Positions 1 through 12,195 are shown, counted from the first letter of the stretch. The stretch: DNA of 64,000 nt from Synanceia verrucosa (GCA_029721515.1 CM056562.1:9164767-9228766); one strand, 5' to 3'. The notes: generated by a model from the sequence alone, not told the origin. Program-made: numbers and translations.

Positions 1-860
1 TGAAAAGCAAAGACCAGATAAAAGTCACAGTGTGATGGACAGAAAAAGCTGTGATCAATCACACACCTACGAATCCAGAGCGCTTGAATCAATACATTAA
101 AGCAGAGCTATGAATGGGAAGAGTAAATATCACATCTGACAACAAATGTATGCTGGTCTTTAAGGCCGCATAAAGCACTAAAAGTAATTAATATGCACAT
201 GATCAATTTAGATAGCATTTGCATTGGGTCATTTGCTCAAGGGTTATAATAAACTCCCAATGCCTTGCACTTAAATGTAATTTCCTTGTTTGTCTCCAAT
301 CACTAACACTGCATGTGCTTCACTCCGTATGATGATGTAACTGCTATTACGACGAGTGATTCCTAACGGACTGTTCACTTTATGCATGAGGCTGAGGGAG
401 AGAGTGCCCCTCAGCATGAACACTGTTCTCAATGTGCACTTGACACAGACATGAAAAGCTATTATGCAGTTGATGTTCATCCACTTTCCCAAATTATGTA
501 ACTTTTCTTTTCACGCCACTTCTGTTATGAAGTACATTTTTATCATATTCCTGACGGGGACGTGTGCTGAGCTGACTGGTGCGGATTCTAAACACACGGA
601 CAGAAAGGTTGGGGTGTTAAGTCTGGGTGTTTCGGCTGGAAACACCGACCCTGTTGGGAAAATGTATAAACACCATTATGTGTTTTTTTTGCAGCGCTGC
701 CAGCGGCAAATGACAGATTTAATGTTGGCCTCATGATTATTGTGATGGGCTGAGATGGTTTGAACATGATAAACCCTGTGCACCTGTTTATGCAACGCAC
801 TTTCACTCGCAAAACTGCTCTAAGAACTAAGAGGAAAGGAGCGCTCCAGTGTTTTTGACT
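1..860. other. non-coding stretch, no gene recognised
   Basis: Unique-looking AT-rich sequence. The short open frames here have no recognisable domain, no codon pattern and no splice context. No repeat or RNA gene was recognised. Confidence 0.5.
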
Positions 861-1335
861 GTTGAGTGTAGGGGTGGGCGGTATAAACGACATACGATAT
901 AAATTTAGCCAACAGTAGAGATTTTGGGTTATACCTGCCTACCGCGGTAGTTTGTTGCGGTTGTGTTTATTTACATAGAGAGGACGTGTGGTATTATCTA
1001 GAATACATATCTGTAAGTATTGTTTGTTGTCATATGTTCGACTCTGTGTGCTGCTGCACTGTTTGTGTTGAATATATTTGTTATATTTGTTTAACAAGTT
1101 AAAATGATCGCAGTCGCAATTACAGTTTTGCACAATACATTTTCTTGAAGTAATATTCTTAACTTCATGTCATTCAATAGTTTAAAAAACAACTTCCTGC
1201 TTGAATGCGTTTACCATGGGCTATGGTAACCATTAAGAAACTGTACTGTGATACAGTATATACCGTCTACCGTCTATGGTTCAAATTATACCGTGACATA
1301 AATTTTAGGCCATATCGCCCAGCCCTAGTTGAGTG
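861..1335. mobile_element. non-autonomous hAT-type MITE with 8 bp target-site duplication
   Basis: The element runs from 869 to 1,327 (459 bp). It starts TAGGGGTGGGCGGTAT and ends ATATCGCCCAGCCCTA, so its termini are imperfect inverted repeats. An identical 8 bp direct repeat, GTTGAGTG, flanks it at 861-868 and 1,328-1,335. An 8 bp duplication and TAGGG-type termini are typical of the hAT superfamily, and the 'GGGCTGGGCGATAT' end is a common fish hAT terminus. There is no transposase frame inside, so it must have been mobilised in trans. The perfect duplication argues for moderate age. Strand is arbitrary because only the termini define it. Confidence 0.85.
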
Positions 1336-1856
1336 ACTCCATGATGGGCAGGTGTGTCAGATTAATGGAAATGATGACTTAAGTGACAATGTGCTGTTGA
1401 TGAACACCATCAAAAATATTAGAAGCTTGTGTATAATGGTTAACTCACAAATCACTTAAGCCCCTGGTTCACAACCTGCAGGTCCCGACTCTCACTAGGG
1501 GTCCCCAAAAACTTCACAGAGGAAATTTAATTAAATTTTCACAATTTCTATTCACATCCGTCCCTCTTTGCTGAACATGTGCCTTAGATGTGCATTAGAA
1601 ATGTAGTAGTATGCAGTTAAAACAACAAGTTAATGGAACAATAGCCCGGTGTAGAGGAGAAGAAACAGTCAAAAGCAAAACTATTATGTATGTATGATTG
1701 TTAAAAAAATTTTTCTTTCAGTCTTTTCTGCCTCCCTCTTTCTTCTCTTTGTCTGTTTAGCAGGGTGAGTCATCAGAAGTAACACTGGAAGTGGTATTTT
1801 TGGCTGCATTTTCTCTGCCATTGTTCCCTACAGACCAGATTCTCCTGCTAACTCTG
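1336..1856. other. non-coding stretch with possible repeat fragment
   Basis: Around 1,460-1,510 the sequence 'ctggttcacaacctgcaggtcc...aggggtcccc' resembles the ends of common fish hAT-derived repeats, but only one end is visible. Positions 1,710-1,757 are pyrimidine-rich. No gene is recognised. Confidence 0.35.
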
Positions 1857-2120
1857 TATTTCTGCAGAGGAGTGTGCTGGATATTTCCAGCAACAGTGAA
1901 ACATGATGTGAAACAGAAGAGGGTGTGAGCAAGACAAGACATGAAGGCATCTGACTGGCTCTTTCCATTCTCACCGAATGTAGTTTTTAGTCCTGCAGCT
2001 GCCACAGAGGTGATTCTTTTCTTTTTTTTTTCTTTTCTTTCCTCTTCTCTCCTTTTCTCTCTTCTCAAGATGGGAGGACCATTTCACCCAGCATAACAAA
2101 AAAGTGCTTCTGAATAGGAT
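1857..2120. repeat. dispersed repeat family, copy A
   Basis: This segment aligns by eye, in the same orientation, with 30,946-31,229. Shared blocks include TATTTCTGCAGAGGAGTGTG, CCTGCAGCTGCCACAGAGG and ACCATTTCACCCAG, in the same order and at similar spacing. Copy A has an expanded pyrimidine tract (about 2,013-2,066) where copy B has a short one. It has no recognised coding capacity or terminal repeats. The family is unclassified; a degenerate DNA transposon or LINE 3' region is possible. Confidence 0.7.
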
Positions 2121-4690
2121 TACCAACTACACCTTTAAGGGAAAAGGTTTTTCTGAACAGTAGCACTACAGCTGCTTCACAAAGAAAGCCTCCCGCTGGT
2201 GGAAAGCTTTTAATGTGAAGTAGCACCAGATACACACAAGATACACACAATAGCACCAGAGTGAAAATGTCCTCCAAATCACAGAGATTCTGTTAGAAGC
2301 TGCTAAAGCACAGAGAACTGAATACAGAGAATCTAATAAATAGCAATTTCTCTCTGGCCACCAGCAAAGCCACACATGTATTAAATCATTATAATAGTGT
2401 AATGCAAGGAAAGCCTTTGATGTGGAGGTCATGCTGTCAAATGGAAAAACAACTAAAGTAACAAGCAGGTAAACACCTGGCCAGTTTAAATGATGTGGAA
2501 CATACCGTAGCTAAAAGGTTAAGTTAAAGCTACAAGCTACCAGAAAAGGAGATTATATTATGCACTATTGCACATTTTGATACAGGCTATTACATATAAT
2601 GAAGGAAAGCAGGATAACATTGAGCAGTAATGACTGTATTATCTGGTGTCAAGTGAAAGTGATGACTGCAGGACAGGAGGGAGCTGAGATGAGGAGCAAC
2701 GGGGAAAAGGCAAAATGACATGGGTGCACTCTCGTATATATTTTATTTTTAATTAGAGGACGCTGTACAAACCAAACCCAAAAAGCACAAATCAGCACGA
2801 GCGCATGCATCGTTAAAATGTCCAAAAAGACTATAATTGCGCACCATGATAGCTCTGTGATTTTCATTTACCACTGAATAACCCGCAATACAAAGCTGGA
2901 AAGTAAACCCACATGCAGTGCAGTAAGTAGATAATGTATTCAGCTGCATCTAATGTCAACAGAGCCTGGTGGTCCGCTGAACTTCTCATTTTCTCTAATT
3001 CAGAGCGAGTGAGGCACTGATCTCAGAGGGCCTAATCCCCCCGCCTTAGTCATCTCATGACCACATTTTAAATCTCTAAACCCTCGCTGAGCTCAGTCCA
3101 TGTGGGTACTGCCACCACCCTGGGCTGTGTGCTTAGCATCAACAATGTCACAAGGCGCATCGCTCTGCACAATAGGAACCACTTAGCCATAAGGTCTCGA
3201 ACACACGCAAACAACGCCAGACAAAAGAACGCTTTTTGACCTTTTGTAAATCTTTCACCCTCAGTGGTGACTTTTAACCCCTGCAGGATTTGTTTCCAAA
3301 CCTCAACACACAATGGAGTGATTAATCCATTTCATAAAATCCAAAAGGGAATGTTTAGCATTATGAAGCATGTGCTCATTTTTGGTGTATTTATCGAAAT
3401 CAAGGGCTCTAAGCATTTTGAGGTCAGATTTTTCAAGGACACCCTCTTAATCATAACACTGTTTAAGCATATGCTTACTATCATTTGTACTATTAGATTC
3501 ATTGGAACTATTTGTATTATAACATCTCAACCTATACTTCAGTGACACATTTCAATTTGAATCATATAACGTTAAGGTGAGATAATCCTTTATCAGTTCC
3601 ACAATGGAGAAAATTGCAATGAATGACTGTTAATACCACTTTTAAACAGAGGTTGATTTGTTCAAATTGCATTTAATAGCATTTATAGAATAGAATACAA
3701 TAGAATAGATTTTTTTATTCATCAACCATTGTAGGAAACATTTACAGGTTACATTTCAAGTGACTGATCTTAAAAGCTTCCAGAAAAAGAAGCTCCTCAC
3801 CAGTCTAAAGCTGACTTCCAGTAAGTGCTTAAATATAATGAACATCTTGCTGTGTGTCTCAATCAAATCATATCGTCATCTTTTTTTGGCCCAAAAGATT
3901 TTGTAGTAATGGACACAATATACTTGTTTATTTGTGCAAATTGTCCCTATAATGATAGTTTTCGAAAGTATAGCAAATTCATTATGTATTTATTATTTCT
4001 CTTAACAGAGGACCACTTTGAGAATTGTTGTTTTAGATGAGCCATATTATCGGGAAAAGACGAAAACGTAAAAATGCCATATTGTTCCCTATAGAGCTAG
4101 AATGATATAGAGTGAATTGCCCTTATGATGATATCTGTGTAAATGTGCAAAAACTAGTTTATGTTGCATCTGTACTTCTTTTTGATATATCTGCCAAATA
4201 TCTTTGAGGTAATGAATTGTTTTTAAACTCTAGGAATGTTTCAGTCAATTCACTGGGTGCCATTTCTGTTGCAAAAACCTCCAAAATGTATGGTTCAGTA
4301 CTCTAGGGGACCAACTAGTGAGTTGATTACTATGCTATGCATTGCCATCTGCCACTCCCCTACAATGCAAACCTTTGATAAACTGATAAATATGTTGTAT
4401 TGTTCTATCAGGTCATCAAATGTCAGGACAAACGCTCAATCCAATTCAAAAATCTATATCTGGCAGATACATTATGCTGTATTGATTTCTAAGACAGCCT
4501 CTGAGATTAGACATCTAAATTCTTATTGCTCACTTTTTGTACATACGTTTCTCATATGCAATGGGGCCGGCCATGAAATGCAAAACAGAACCGACATTTC
4601 CTTCCTTCAAACTCCTTTTCGGAGTTTGCTTAAGTGGTATGTGAACCGGCACACAATGCAATCCACTCACCTCTGTGACTGCTTCAAATG
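2121..4690. other. non-coding stretch, no gene recognised
   Basis: AT-rich sequence. The only simple repeat is an imperfect (AATAG)n run at about 3,686-3,709. No conserved peptide, RNA gene or paired splice sites were recognised. An open frame of 181 codons begins at 4,236 and runs into the next feature, but its residues match no domain I know and its length is within chance for a window this size. Confidence 0.45.
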
Positions 4691-4715
4691 CTTCAAAGGA
4701 TTCTGTAATGGCTGG

Positions 4716-4777
4716 TATAAAAGACAGAGTGCACTCATTTGTACTGAAATGGCTCTTTTATGTGCCAACAAAGCCCG
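4716..4777 (+). promoter_or_regulatory. possible TATA promoter with short first exon
   Basis: A TATAAAAG box lies at 4,716-4,723. About 26 nt downstream, an ATG at 4,749 sits in a favourable context (GAAATGG). The frame stays open for ten codons (M-A-L-L-C-A-N-K-A-R) to a consensus-like donor, CCCG|GTGAGT, with the last exon base at 4,777. Each motif could occur by chance; the combination within 65 bp is what draws attention. No product can be named and no downstream acceptor was linked to it. Confidence 0.2.
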
Positions 4778-4781
4778 GTGA

Positions 4782-7549
4782 GTAACATTCAGGTGAATAT
4801 ATGTCACAGCTATTCTTCAAAAATGCAGTAAAAGCCTCAAGTAAGGCACTACCTAGAAGCGTAAACCCCCAAAAGATCTCTGACCTCAGACCTGTGTCCT
4901 TAAGATACGCAGAAACATCCACAGAGAATAATCTAAAACAGTCTGAGGGTCTTGCTGCATGAGGTCCAACATTTCAGTTTTCAATTTTTTTTTTGGCAGT
5001 AAAGGTTCAGCGTGTTAAGGTCTGAGTATGAAAACGAAAAGTTCAGACACACATGAGATCTGACCTGACCATCATGAGCGTTTAAGGAGTCACTTGAATC
5101 ACTTGATTTATAAAATGAGTGTGTTAAACCACCTACTGTCTCCAGCTCATTTATATTTCCATATATTATTCCATAAGTATGATTTTGTCTTAAACAATGA
5201 ATTAAACTACCTAATTAAAATAATCAAGTGCTCCAGGAAAACCTGGAAATATGTTTCATCATCATATCAGCGCTACATTGTGGTGTAGTTTGTTTATATC
5301 CTCATAATAGCTTTTTCACTTTTCTCTGGTGATTGCATTTATGCTTCAAAAAAACAAGAACTGTTCATTTGTCACTTCTGTCATAATTTTAGTTTATTAA
5401 TAACCTAATGTAAACACTTTTGTTGAGGGAACCAGGGTGGCACTAATTGCCAGGTTGGCCTACAGAAATGTGTCATTCCTGCAGCACTCTCTCACGCAAT
5501 GAAATAGAATATGTGCAGTATGTGGGCGGACAAACACACTAATGTAGCTCTTTCAGAAAGTTGGGCAAACTGTTGTCTCCACTGCAGAGAAGCACTGTGT
5601 TTAAAGCATGGCTCAAGGGAATCTCTGCAGTGGTGACAGACACCACAGATTTAATGCCAACCACCCTCCAGTCACAGCTGGAGCACCCCCAGTCTGACTA
5701 AAGTCACAATAAACAAATAAATAATGCAAATGCCCTAAATTTCTGTTTTGGCTCTACATAGAGCAAATTTTCTTTTCCAATAAGTGTGTCAATAAGAAGT
5801 AAACTAATAATTGGTCAAGACACATCTCTTTATTCTCCAACCCACACTCAGCTAATAGCTCAGAGCATCTCATTAGCTTTCCCACTAAATGAGGGGGAAA
5901 AACAGATGCTGACTAGCTAGTTACACTGTGTGATATGTGACCCTCAGTTCATTAAAGAAGGGTATGAACTCACGCTCCACTCACTTTACTGCTGGACAAT
6001 ACATCTATCCCCTGTGAATTAAAGGTGACTAGTTTTCCCATAGGACCTTCAGCTGAGTTATTAAAAGGATTCATATTGTAGTTCAATTGTAGCCTCGGGA
6101 TATTAGCTCTGTTTAAGCTCTCACTGTGGAACTGCAAAGATGTGACAGCATAATGACTCTGGCACTGAAGGACTGAATGTAGAAAGATCAAACTGTGTGA
6201 TATACTTCAGTATCTTATTCATTTTCTCACAAATAATAAGTAGACTAAGACTAAGCTTGTGACAAATCTACAACTGACAGTAATAAGAACAGTGAAAGAC
6301 AGCGATAAGAGGGCAGAGATGCAAGCAAATTTTGAGAAAGATGTGGGGAGAAAGAAAAGATTCACCCCTCAAGAAACGTGCAAATTATTAAATGGATTCA
6401 TTCAAACTGCATATACCGTTCCCCCAGTGCATGGATCTTCCAATCTGTCAATCTATTTTGACTCATTTCCATGATGCTCTGCACTGCAGCCTGTTATACT
6501 GGTTCAGTACTAATGGTTCCCATTCGCACATTTCATTCCACTACAGGTGGCGGAGTTTACCACCTCTGGTATCTGTCGCAGCGCTACTGATCTGATAATG
6601 GTGTTCTTGCTGTGCAGGACGTGACCTTCCCTACATGGAAACAGGGAGGGAGAAGGTGCTAAATCATGAGCTCACAAACCACAGCAGCTCCTATGAATCT
6701 GTGAAAAAACATCATTGAAAAACTGAAACACCAAAGAGGAAGGTGAAAAGAAAGAAAACGCATTTCACAATCGCTTCCGTTTCCTCTTCCTCTCGCTATA
6801 CACTTGGGCCCAAATCATTTCAGGCATCACTACCCACGAGTCTCTTATCAAATAATATTGAAACGGTTACCCTGAGGTGTCCATTATGCATATGAATAAA
6901 GTCATATTTGCTGAATGATAACTAAGTTATGATAGTTATCAGACAGTGTGCAGGAAAAATACTCTATCCTTTGATGAAATCACATTTTCATAACTCATCC
7001 TGTTCCAATGCTCTGTAAAACCTGAGAGCAAAAAAAATCTAAAATTGAGAAGCACTTACTGTATTTTGAAACACCAAATTCAAGCCTGCTCTATGGTGCT
7101 AAAATGTAACCATTCACCTACCTACTTCCTTGGCCTTATGTTCTTGCCTTTTCTGGTGAGCCTGACTTTACAGCGTTTAACAAGTCCTTTGTTTTGCTCA
7201 TGCACTAAATCTATAGCAGGATATAGTCCCAAACATATGCAGTATTTACTCCTATTTTCTAAGCATTGTTTACTTTTATTAATTTAAAGTATATATTTGT
7301 GACCTGTTAGTGTCTTTACTGGGATTTGTCCATAACTACCATAGAATACTGCCAACCTTTACACAATACTAAAAAGCCCAAAATTTGCCCAAGATTGTTT
7401 TCTGCCTTCAGTGCCCAAGGGCTGCAAAATTAGCACAGTCTTGTTTCATAACCAGAATGCATTTGTGTGAGGCGCTGATGCAACAGATGAGATTAGATCA
7501 TTAGTCAGCAGTGGGATTTTTGCAGCTCTTGTTAATTACCGTTTTATCT
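4782..7549. other. non-coding stretch, no gene recognised
   Basis: Complex, AT-rich sequence without recognised repeats, RNA genes or exon-like splice-bounded frames. The short open frames look random in composition. Confidence 0.45.
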
Positions 7550-7571
7550 CACACACACACACACACACACG

Positions 7572-7641
<70 letters not shown>

Positions 7642-7652
7642 CACACACACAC
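7550..7652. repeat. (CA)n microsatellite
   Basis: About 50 CA dinucleotides interrupted by a few CG steps ('acgcacgcac' near 7,570 and 'acgcac' near 7,634). Long CA tracts are typical of fish introns and are often length-polymorphic. Confidence 0.97.
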
Positions 7653-9462
7653 CTGCCTAAAGGTGGAATAAAGAGGTGAAGACTAAATGAAACCAAACTG
7701 CTCACCCAGAGCGATGAGAGCATGAGGTGCCTTCAGCTGTCTGTAGACAGCTGAGTGTTGTATTTCAATACTGAAAGATTATGCTGAGGTGGAAGAACAT
7801 GGAAGAGAAGTCCAGAAACAAGCTGCTACATCTAATGGGAGCCGACCACCCAGTGAAACGATTAGTCTCACTTTGACTTCCACCTGTGTGAGCCACGCCC
7901 TGAGGCCTTTCCTCTACATCCTTTGGTCTGAACAAGACACTCCATTATGTCTAAGGATAATTCGCACCTGCCTAATTTATCCCCCCCAGTTCACTTCAGT
8001 TACCAGAGTATTTTATAACCTCTTTACAGTAGTTCACCCTATTAATACTTAAAGAGGAGATTGCCTTGAGGCTCCTGTCTTCCACCATGACAATAAAAAT
8101 GGTATATATCGTTTGCCAGTCCCAAAGCTCATACCAGAGGTAAAGACCTCACATCAGTCAGGCAACCAGCAAAGCTGAAGTGCACAAGTGCCTTAATATA
8201 CAATTCATCTGATGGCCACTAAGCACTGGTTCCAAGAAAACCCAAAAGAAAATTCAGTTCACATGCAGGTCTTGGTGGACATTTTGAGAAACAACTATTA
8301 AGCCACTTACAAGGCCACTGAACCAGTTTTAACATCCACCTGACAGGTACTACACATTCGATTTTTACATACCGTCCATTGTATACAGCAGGTATATGGT
8401 GTGGTGTGTTTAATGAATGTTTGTAATCCCAAAAACAACAAATCAACAGCTGATCACCTGACAAACAAACATCTGCATAGTGAAATATTTATCCAGCACT
8501 AATTGTGATGTGCATTTCCTCACTAGAAAAAAGTAAATAACACATTGATTGATGCTGAAAATAATGTCTAATAACCTTTAGCTGAAGATGGTGCACTGTA
8601 CTGGATGTCTTTTTACTGGACGTGGATGTCTTATCAAAATGGAGATATTTCATGTACACAGTACATCTCACAGACACTATCACTGACAGTTGTACATTAT
8701 ACCACATATACACTAATTCTTTTATAATAATTTACATACTTGCATACCATTTTCCCTCGTAGCTGCCTACAGTGAATAATGGGATTCCCTATAGGCACTA
8801 CAGTGGAACGTCCCTGACAGTATACAATGGAGAAACAGACGCTGCCCAAGCCCATTAGTGCAGACTGTTGCTTGGTTTAAAATAACACCAGGAGTGTTGA
8901 AAGTCAAGTACAGAGGCTACATGACAAATATGGCTCACTTCTGGTTTCACATGGTGTACGAAAATCAGCCTCCTGAGGATGAAAGTTATTTTGACACATC
9001 TATCCTCTCTGACCTCCTCGCTACACGGCAGTATTTGGTGCTCTTTATTTTTTTATTTCCTGGTTCTTACATTACAAGACGTAGAACTGACTCTGTATTG
9101 CAGTGTGTTACTTTTCACAGCAATTTTTTACCTTTTTTATGTTAGGATAGCAAATAAAACTATTACTGAACTATTATTGTCACTTACTGTCACTTACAGT
9201 CATGTGGATTTATAGTGCTTTTGTACACAATTACTCTGCAAGGCTCTTTTCTCTGGTGCCAAGTTGCAAATGATTCAACGATTTACAGTGTTTGTCAAGT
9301 TGTCACAGTAAGGAAACATGTTTCCCTGTAGAATGAAATAATTCCTTCGCCGTATATGATGAATGGAAAGCATTAAATCAAAGTGTAAAATTGATAAAAA
9401 TCACAGATAAATAAAGGCAGCTTAAGAGGTAAATGGGTTATGCAAGTTTATCGACACAGTGT
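7653..9462. other. non-coding stretch, no gene recognised
   Basis: No gene, repeat or RNA was recognised. Two overlapping open frames near 8,860-9,215 (plus strand) look like chance frames in T-rich sequence. Confidence 0.45.
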
Positions 9463-9843
9463 TAACTCTGTAACCATCCATCCATTTTCTATCGCTTATC
9501 CTCTCATAGGGTCATGGGGGGGCTGGAGTCTATCCCAGCTGTCTTAGGGTGAAAGGCAGGGTACACCCTGGACAAGTCTCCACCTCATCACAGGACACAG
9601 AGAAAGACAACCACTCACACTCACATTCACACCTACGGTCAATTTAAATTAACCAATTAACCTAATCCCCATGCATGTTTTTGGATGGTGGGAGGAAGCC
9701 GGAGTACCTGAAGAAAACCCACACAGACACGGGGAGAACATGAAAACTCCTCACAGAAAGGCCCCGGGCCTGGGATTCGAACCCAATACCTTCTTGCTGT
9801 GAGACAACAGTGCTAACCACTACACCACCCCTAACTCTGTAAC
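9463..9843 (-). mobile_element. tRNA-headed SINE with ATGG tail, full copy, 12 bp TSD
   Basis: The element spans 9,475-9,831, with its head at the high-coordinate end. On the minus strand it carries a pol III A box TGGTGTAGTGG (complement at 9,817-9,827) and a B box GGTTCGAATCC (complement at 9,773-9,783). It ends in the 'gataagcgatagaaaatggatggatgg' type tail shared with fish L2-like LINEs (CCATCCATCC at its plus-strand start). A perfect 12 bp duplication, TAACTCTGTAAC, flanks it at 9,463-9,474 and 9,832-9,843. A short unit with precise boundaries and a TSD is what LINE-mobilised SINEs look like. The minus-strand open frame over it is an artefact of the repeat. Related copies lie at 16.0, 30.4 and 32.4 kb. 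Confidence 0.88.
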
Positions 9844-10366
9844 CCAAAACCAAAAAATATGAAGCTAAGTAGCAGCTACAACTGGGACAGGAACTTAAAC
9901 AACATGAAGAATTTTTGCCTAGTTAAGACTACAGGTGACTATATTATCAGTGTTGAATAATTATAGCATAGTCACAATTTATGTCAGTCACCTGTGGATC
10001 TCAAACACTATGGCTTTCACAGGAAGTGAACAGCTAATGCAATCATTTAACATGAATATTAAGAGCTTTATTCTAACGACCTCGTTACATCTCTCATAAT
10101 GTTGCTCCGTACGCATAGGTAGCGTGAGTGAATGAAGTTTTAAAGGGGCACGCGCGTTGCCTCCCGCAGCCCGGGGGGGGGGGGTTACCGCGTGCCAGTG
10201 GATAAAAGCGCTCTTCTTCATATTCAAATGCAGGAGATATAAAGGAGATAGTGAAACACAGCTGTGGTCTATCACTCTATATTTTATGGCTCGTTCAAAT
10301 ATGAAAGAAACACTGGTATTATTCAGCGTTAGCAGTGACAAACCAGCCAGCCATCTATGGGATCCA

Positions 10367-10398
<32 letters not shown>
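10367..10398. repeat. (CAT)n microsatellite
   Basis: About ten uninterrupted CAT units. On the plus strand one frame reads as a histidine run, which is the repeat and not a protein. Confidence 0.95.
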
Positions 10399-10600
10399 GC
10401 TAATCCAAAGTGAACGCTGATGTGCTCAGACAGTGTTTGGAAACTTCATCCTCCACAGATAAGCAGCAGGATTACTCATTTCACGACACGACATGATGGA
10501 AATATTGGCAACGAAAGCGTCCCGAACCGGAACCATTCCGTGGTTAAAAAGACCGACCGGCAGCGCGGACAGTAACTGCAGTCCACAAAACAACACTTAC

Positions 10601-10860
10601 CATGTTTAAGCTCCAGAAGTACGGAACAAAAATCCCTTTCGGGAGAGAAAACGAGCCGCAAATATCGGCTGGTGGAGCAGCTGCAGCCTCATACGGGCAC
10701 ATGAGCGCCTGCGTCCACTGCCCCGGTCAGCCTCTTCAGCACCGACACAGCAGGACACAGCAACACTTATCCCGAAGCGAATGAGCGCAAACTGCGTGGA
10801 GCTTCCAGTCTCCCTCTATGGTCATGACGCGTGAAGCAGGCTAAGCTTATTACACCGGTC
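10601..10860 (-). other. candidate first exon (minus strand), donor at 10,601/10,600
   Basis: On the minus strand, CpG-rich sequence runs into AACATG|GTAAGTG, a near-consensus 5' splice site whose last exon base is 10,601. No acceptor is evident upstream, so a first exon is likely; its 5' end is a guess. One minus frame stays open through the donor and contains M-C-P-Y-E-A-A-A-A-P-P-A-D-I, but I recognise no protein, so the exon may be 5' UTR. The alternative is the plus-strand frame that begins M-F-K-L-Q-K-Y-G-T-K-I-P-F at 10,602 in a fair Kozak context and ends at 10,784. Both cannot be right. Confidence 0.3.
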
Positions 10861-11098
10861 AGTAAAGGTGATCCAGGCTTAAGCTCCGTTACCCCTCCTC
10901 CTCTGCTAGATCACACTCAGGTATCCACCCCCTGAGACACATGCATCATATTTAACAGGGTGTCTGTCCCATGTGATCAACAAGAGGGGAAAGAAAAGTC
11001 ATCCAAACCCACTCAAAAAGGTCAAACTAATCCATGAGTTATTACAGTGCATGGACTGCTGTGTCATGTCTGGCTGAAGGTCAACAAAAGTTACTCAC

Positions 11099-11159
11099 CG
11101 TCACTTGTCAAAGAGTTCAGCGTTAAATCCATTATTAGTCTGCACCTATTGGAGCAGAG
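11099..11159 (-). other. candidate small exon (minus strand)
   Basis: On the minus strand a pyrimidine-rich acceptor, TTATTATTTATTTCTCAG, is followed by 61 nt and then the donor GACG|GTGAGT. One frame is open throughout and includes an ATG in good context (ataATGG) giving M-D-L-T-L-N-S-L-T-S-D before the donor. It lies just 5' of the CpG block on that strand, so it could be included in transcripts from a more distal promoter such as the one near 48.8 kb. No family is recognised. A chance pairing of splice-like motifs cannot be excluded. Confidence 0.2.
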
Positions 11160-11789
11160 CTGAGAAATAAATAATAACAATAAGCAGCTCGCTATGATTA
11201 CCTGTCACTTTGCACCAATCACTGGCCCTTCCTTCCCCCCAGCTTAACCACCAACAACAAAAGCCTCCTGTCACTGCACTCTAATCAGATGTTGTGCTGA
11301 ATGAGTCCCCAAAAGAAAAGGTTGTGGGGAGTATTCAATAATAACCCACAGCAACTCAAGAGACACAGCGTGGGATCTTTTTTTTCACAAAAGAAACATC
11401 AACCAGCGGTACAGTTCCAGACAATTCTCCTGACAACATGAAATGACTTTTCTCAAACAGCTGGTGTGATTTGGCCAGGACAATTTGTCAGGATCTATTA
11501 GGATTTTTTTGGAAAAGGGAGTCATAATAAACTCAAATTACATGAAAGAAGGCATAGCAAAACCAACCAAATGGAACTTAGATTGACACTCCATGCATCA
11601 TCAAACTCAGCACTGATGTTCTGAAAGCAGCTCAACGGATTGATGGTTTCAAATGTGACCTTGCATAAATGTGATCCTATAAATTAGTGATTCCTAAACC
11701 AAGGGGGCACTAAAGGGAAATGTGGACAGACTAGCTTACTATAGTAGCATTGAAAAATTCTAAACAAAATAATGAAGTTGATGATCAAG

Positions 11790-11905
11790 AGCTGGTCAGA
11801 GGATCACCAGTCCTCTGGGAACCGTGAATATCTGTGCAACTTTTCAAAGCAATCCACCTGTTAGTTGGTGAGATATTTCAGGCTACAACAAAGTGACAGA
11901 CTGGC
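11790..11905 (+). repeat. common fish dispersed repeat fragment
   Basis: The order 'gtcagaggatcaccag ... ctgggaaccgtgaatatctg ... caatccacctgttagttg ... gagatatttcagg' matches, from memory, a very abundant teleost repeat. The block at 29,920-30,392 looks like another part of the same kind of repeat. No ends are visible here. Confidence 0.5.
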
Positions 11906-12195
11906 CAGTTGTCATCAGACAGCAGCCACTCACATGATATATTACCTCAGTAAAACATCAGTTAATGCTCTCAATCACTAGTTTTAATACAGCATGAGGT
12001 TCATTTAGTAAATAATGGTCCAGACCATAAAGCTGGGGATGCTTCAGGGCAGAGCTACCTGCTGATCGACAGGTTGCTACCACAATGTTTGTACTACAAA
12101 TTTAACTCTTTCAAAGCGTGTTTTCAGTTCATGAAAGGTAATTTTAACCTTTCCGGTTGCCTAAAAAATGTCTTATTCAGCATTCAGTCATATCA

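Larger units (their letters stand above)
10075..10870 (-). promoter_or_regulatory. CpG-elevated block, candidate promoter region
   Basis: CpG is frequent here and rare in the surrounding tens of kilobases: examples are the cgcgcg near 10,150, 'gaccgaccggcagcgcgg' near 10,552 and many CpGs through 10,620-10,860. The block also holds a G12 run (10,173-10,184) and a (CAT)n run (10,367-10,398). A strong splice donor on the minus strand ends at 10,601, so a minus-strand promoter is the simplest reading. A plus-strand 60-codon frame starting at 10,602 also exists; direction is therefore an inference. No TATA box is obvious. Confidence 0.45.

Noticed and set aside
4236..4781. 181-codon plus-strand open frame
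   Set aside because: No recognisable domain, no biased codon use. About one frame of this length is expected by chance in 64 kb of six-frame AT-rich sequence.
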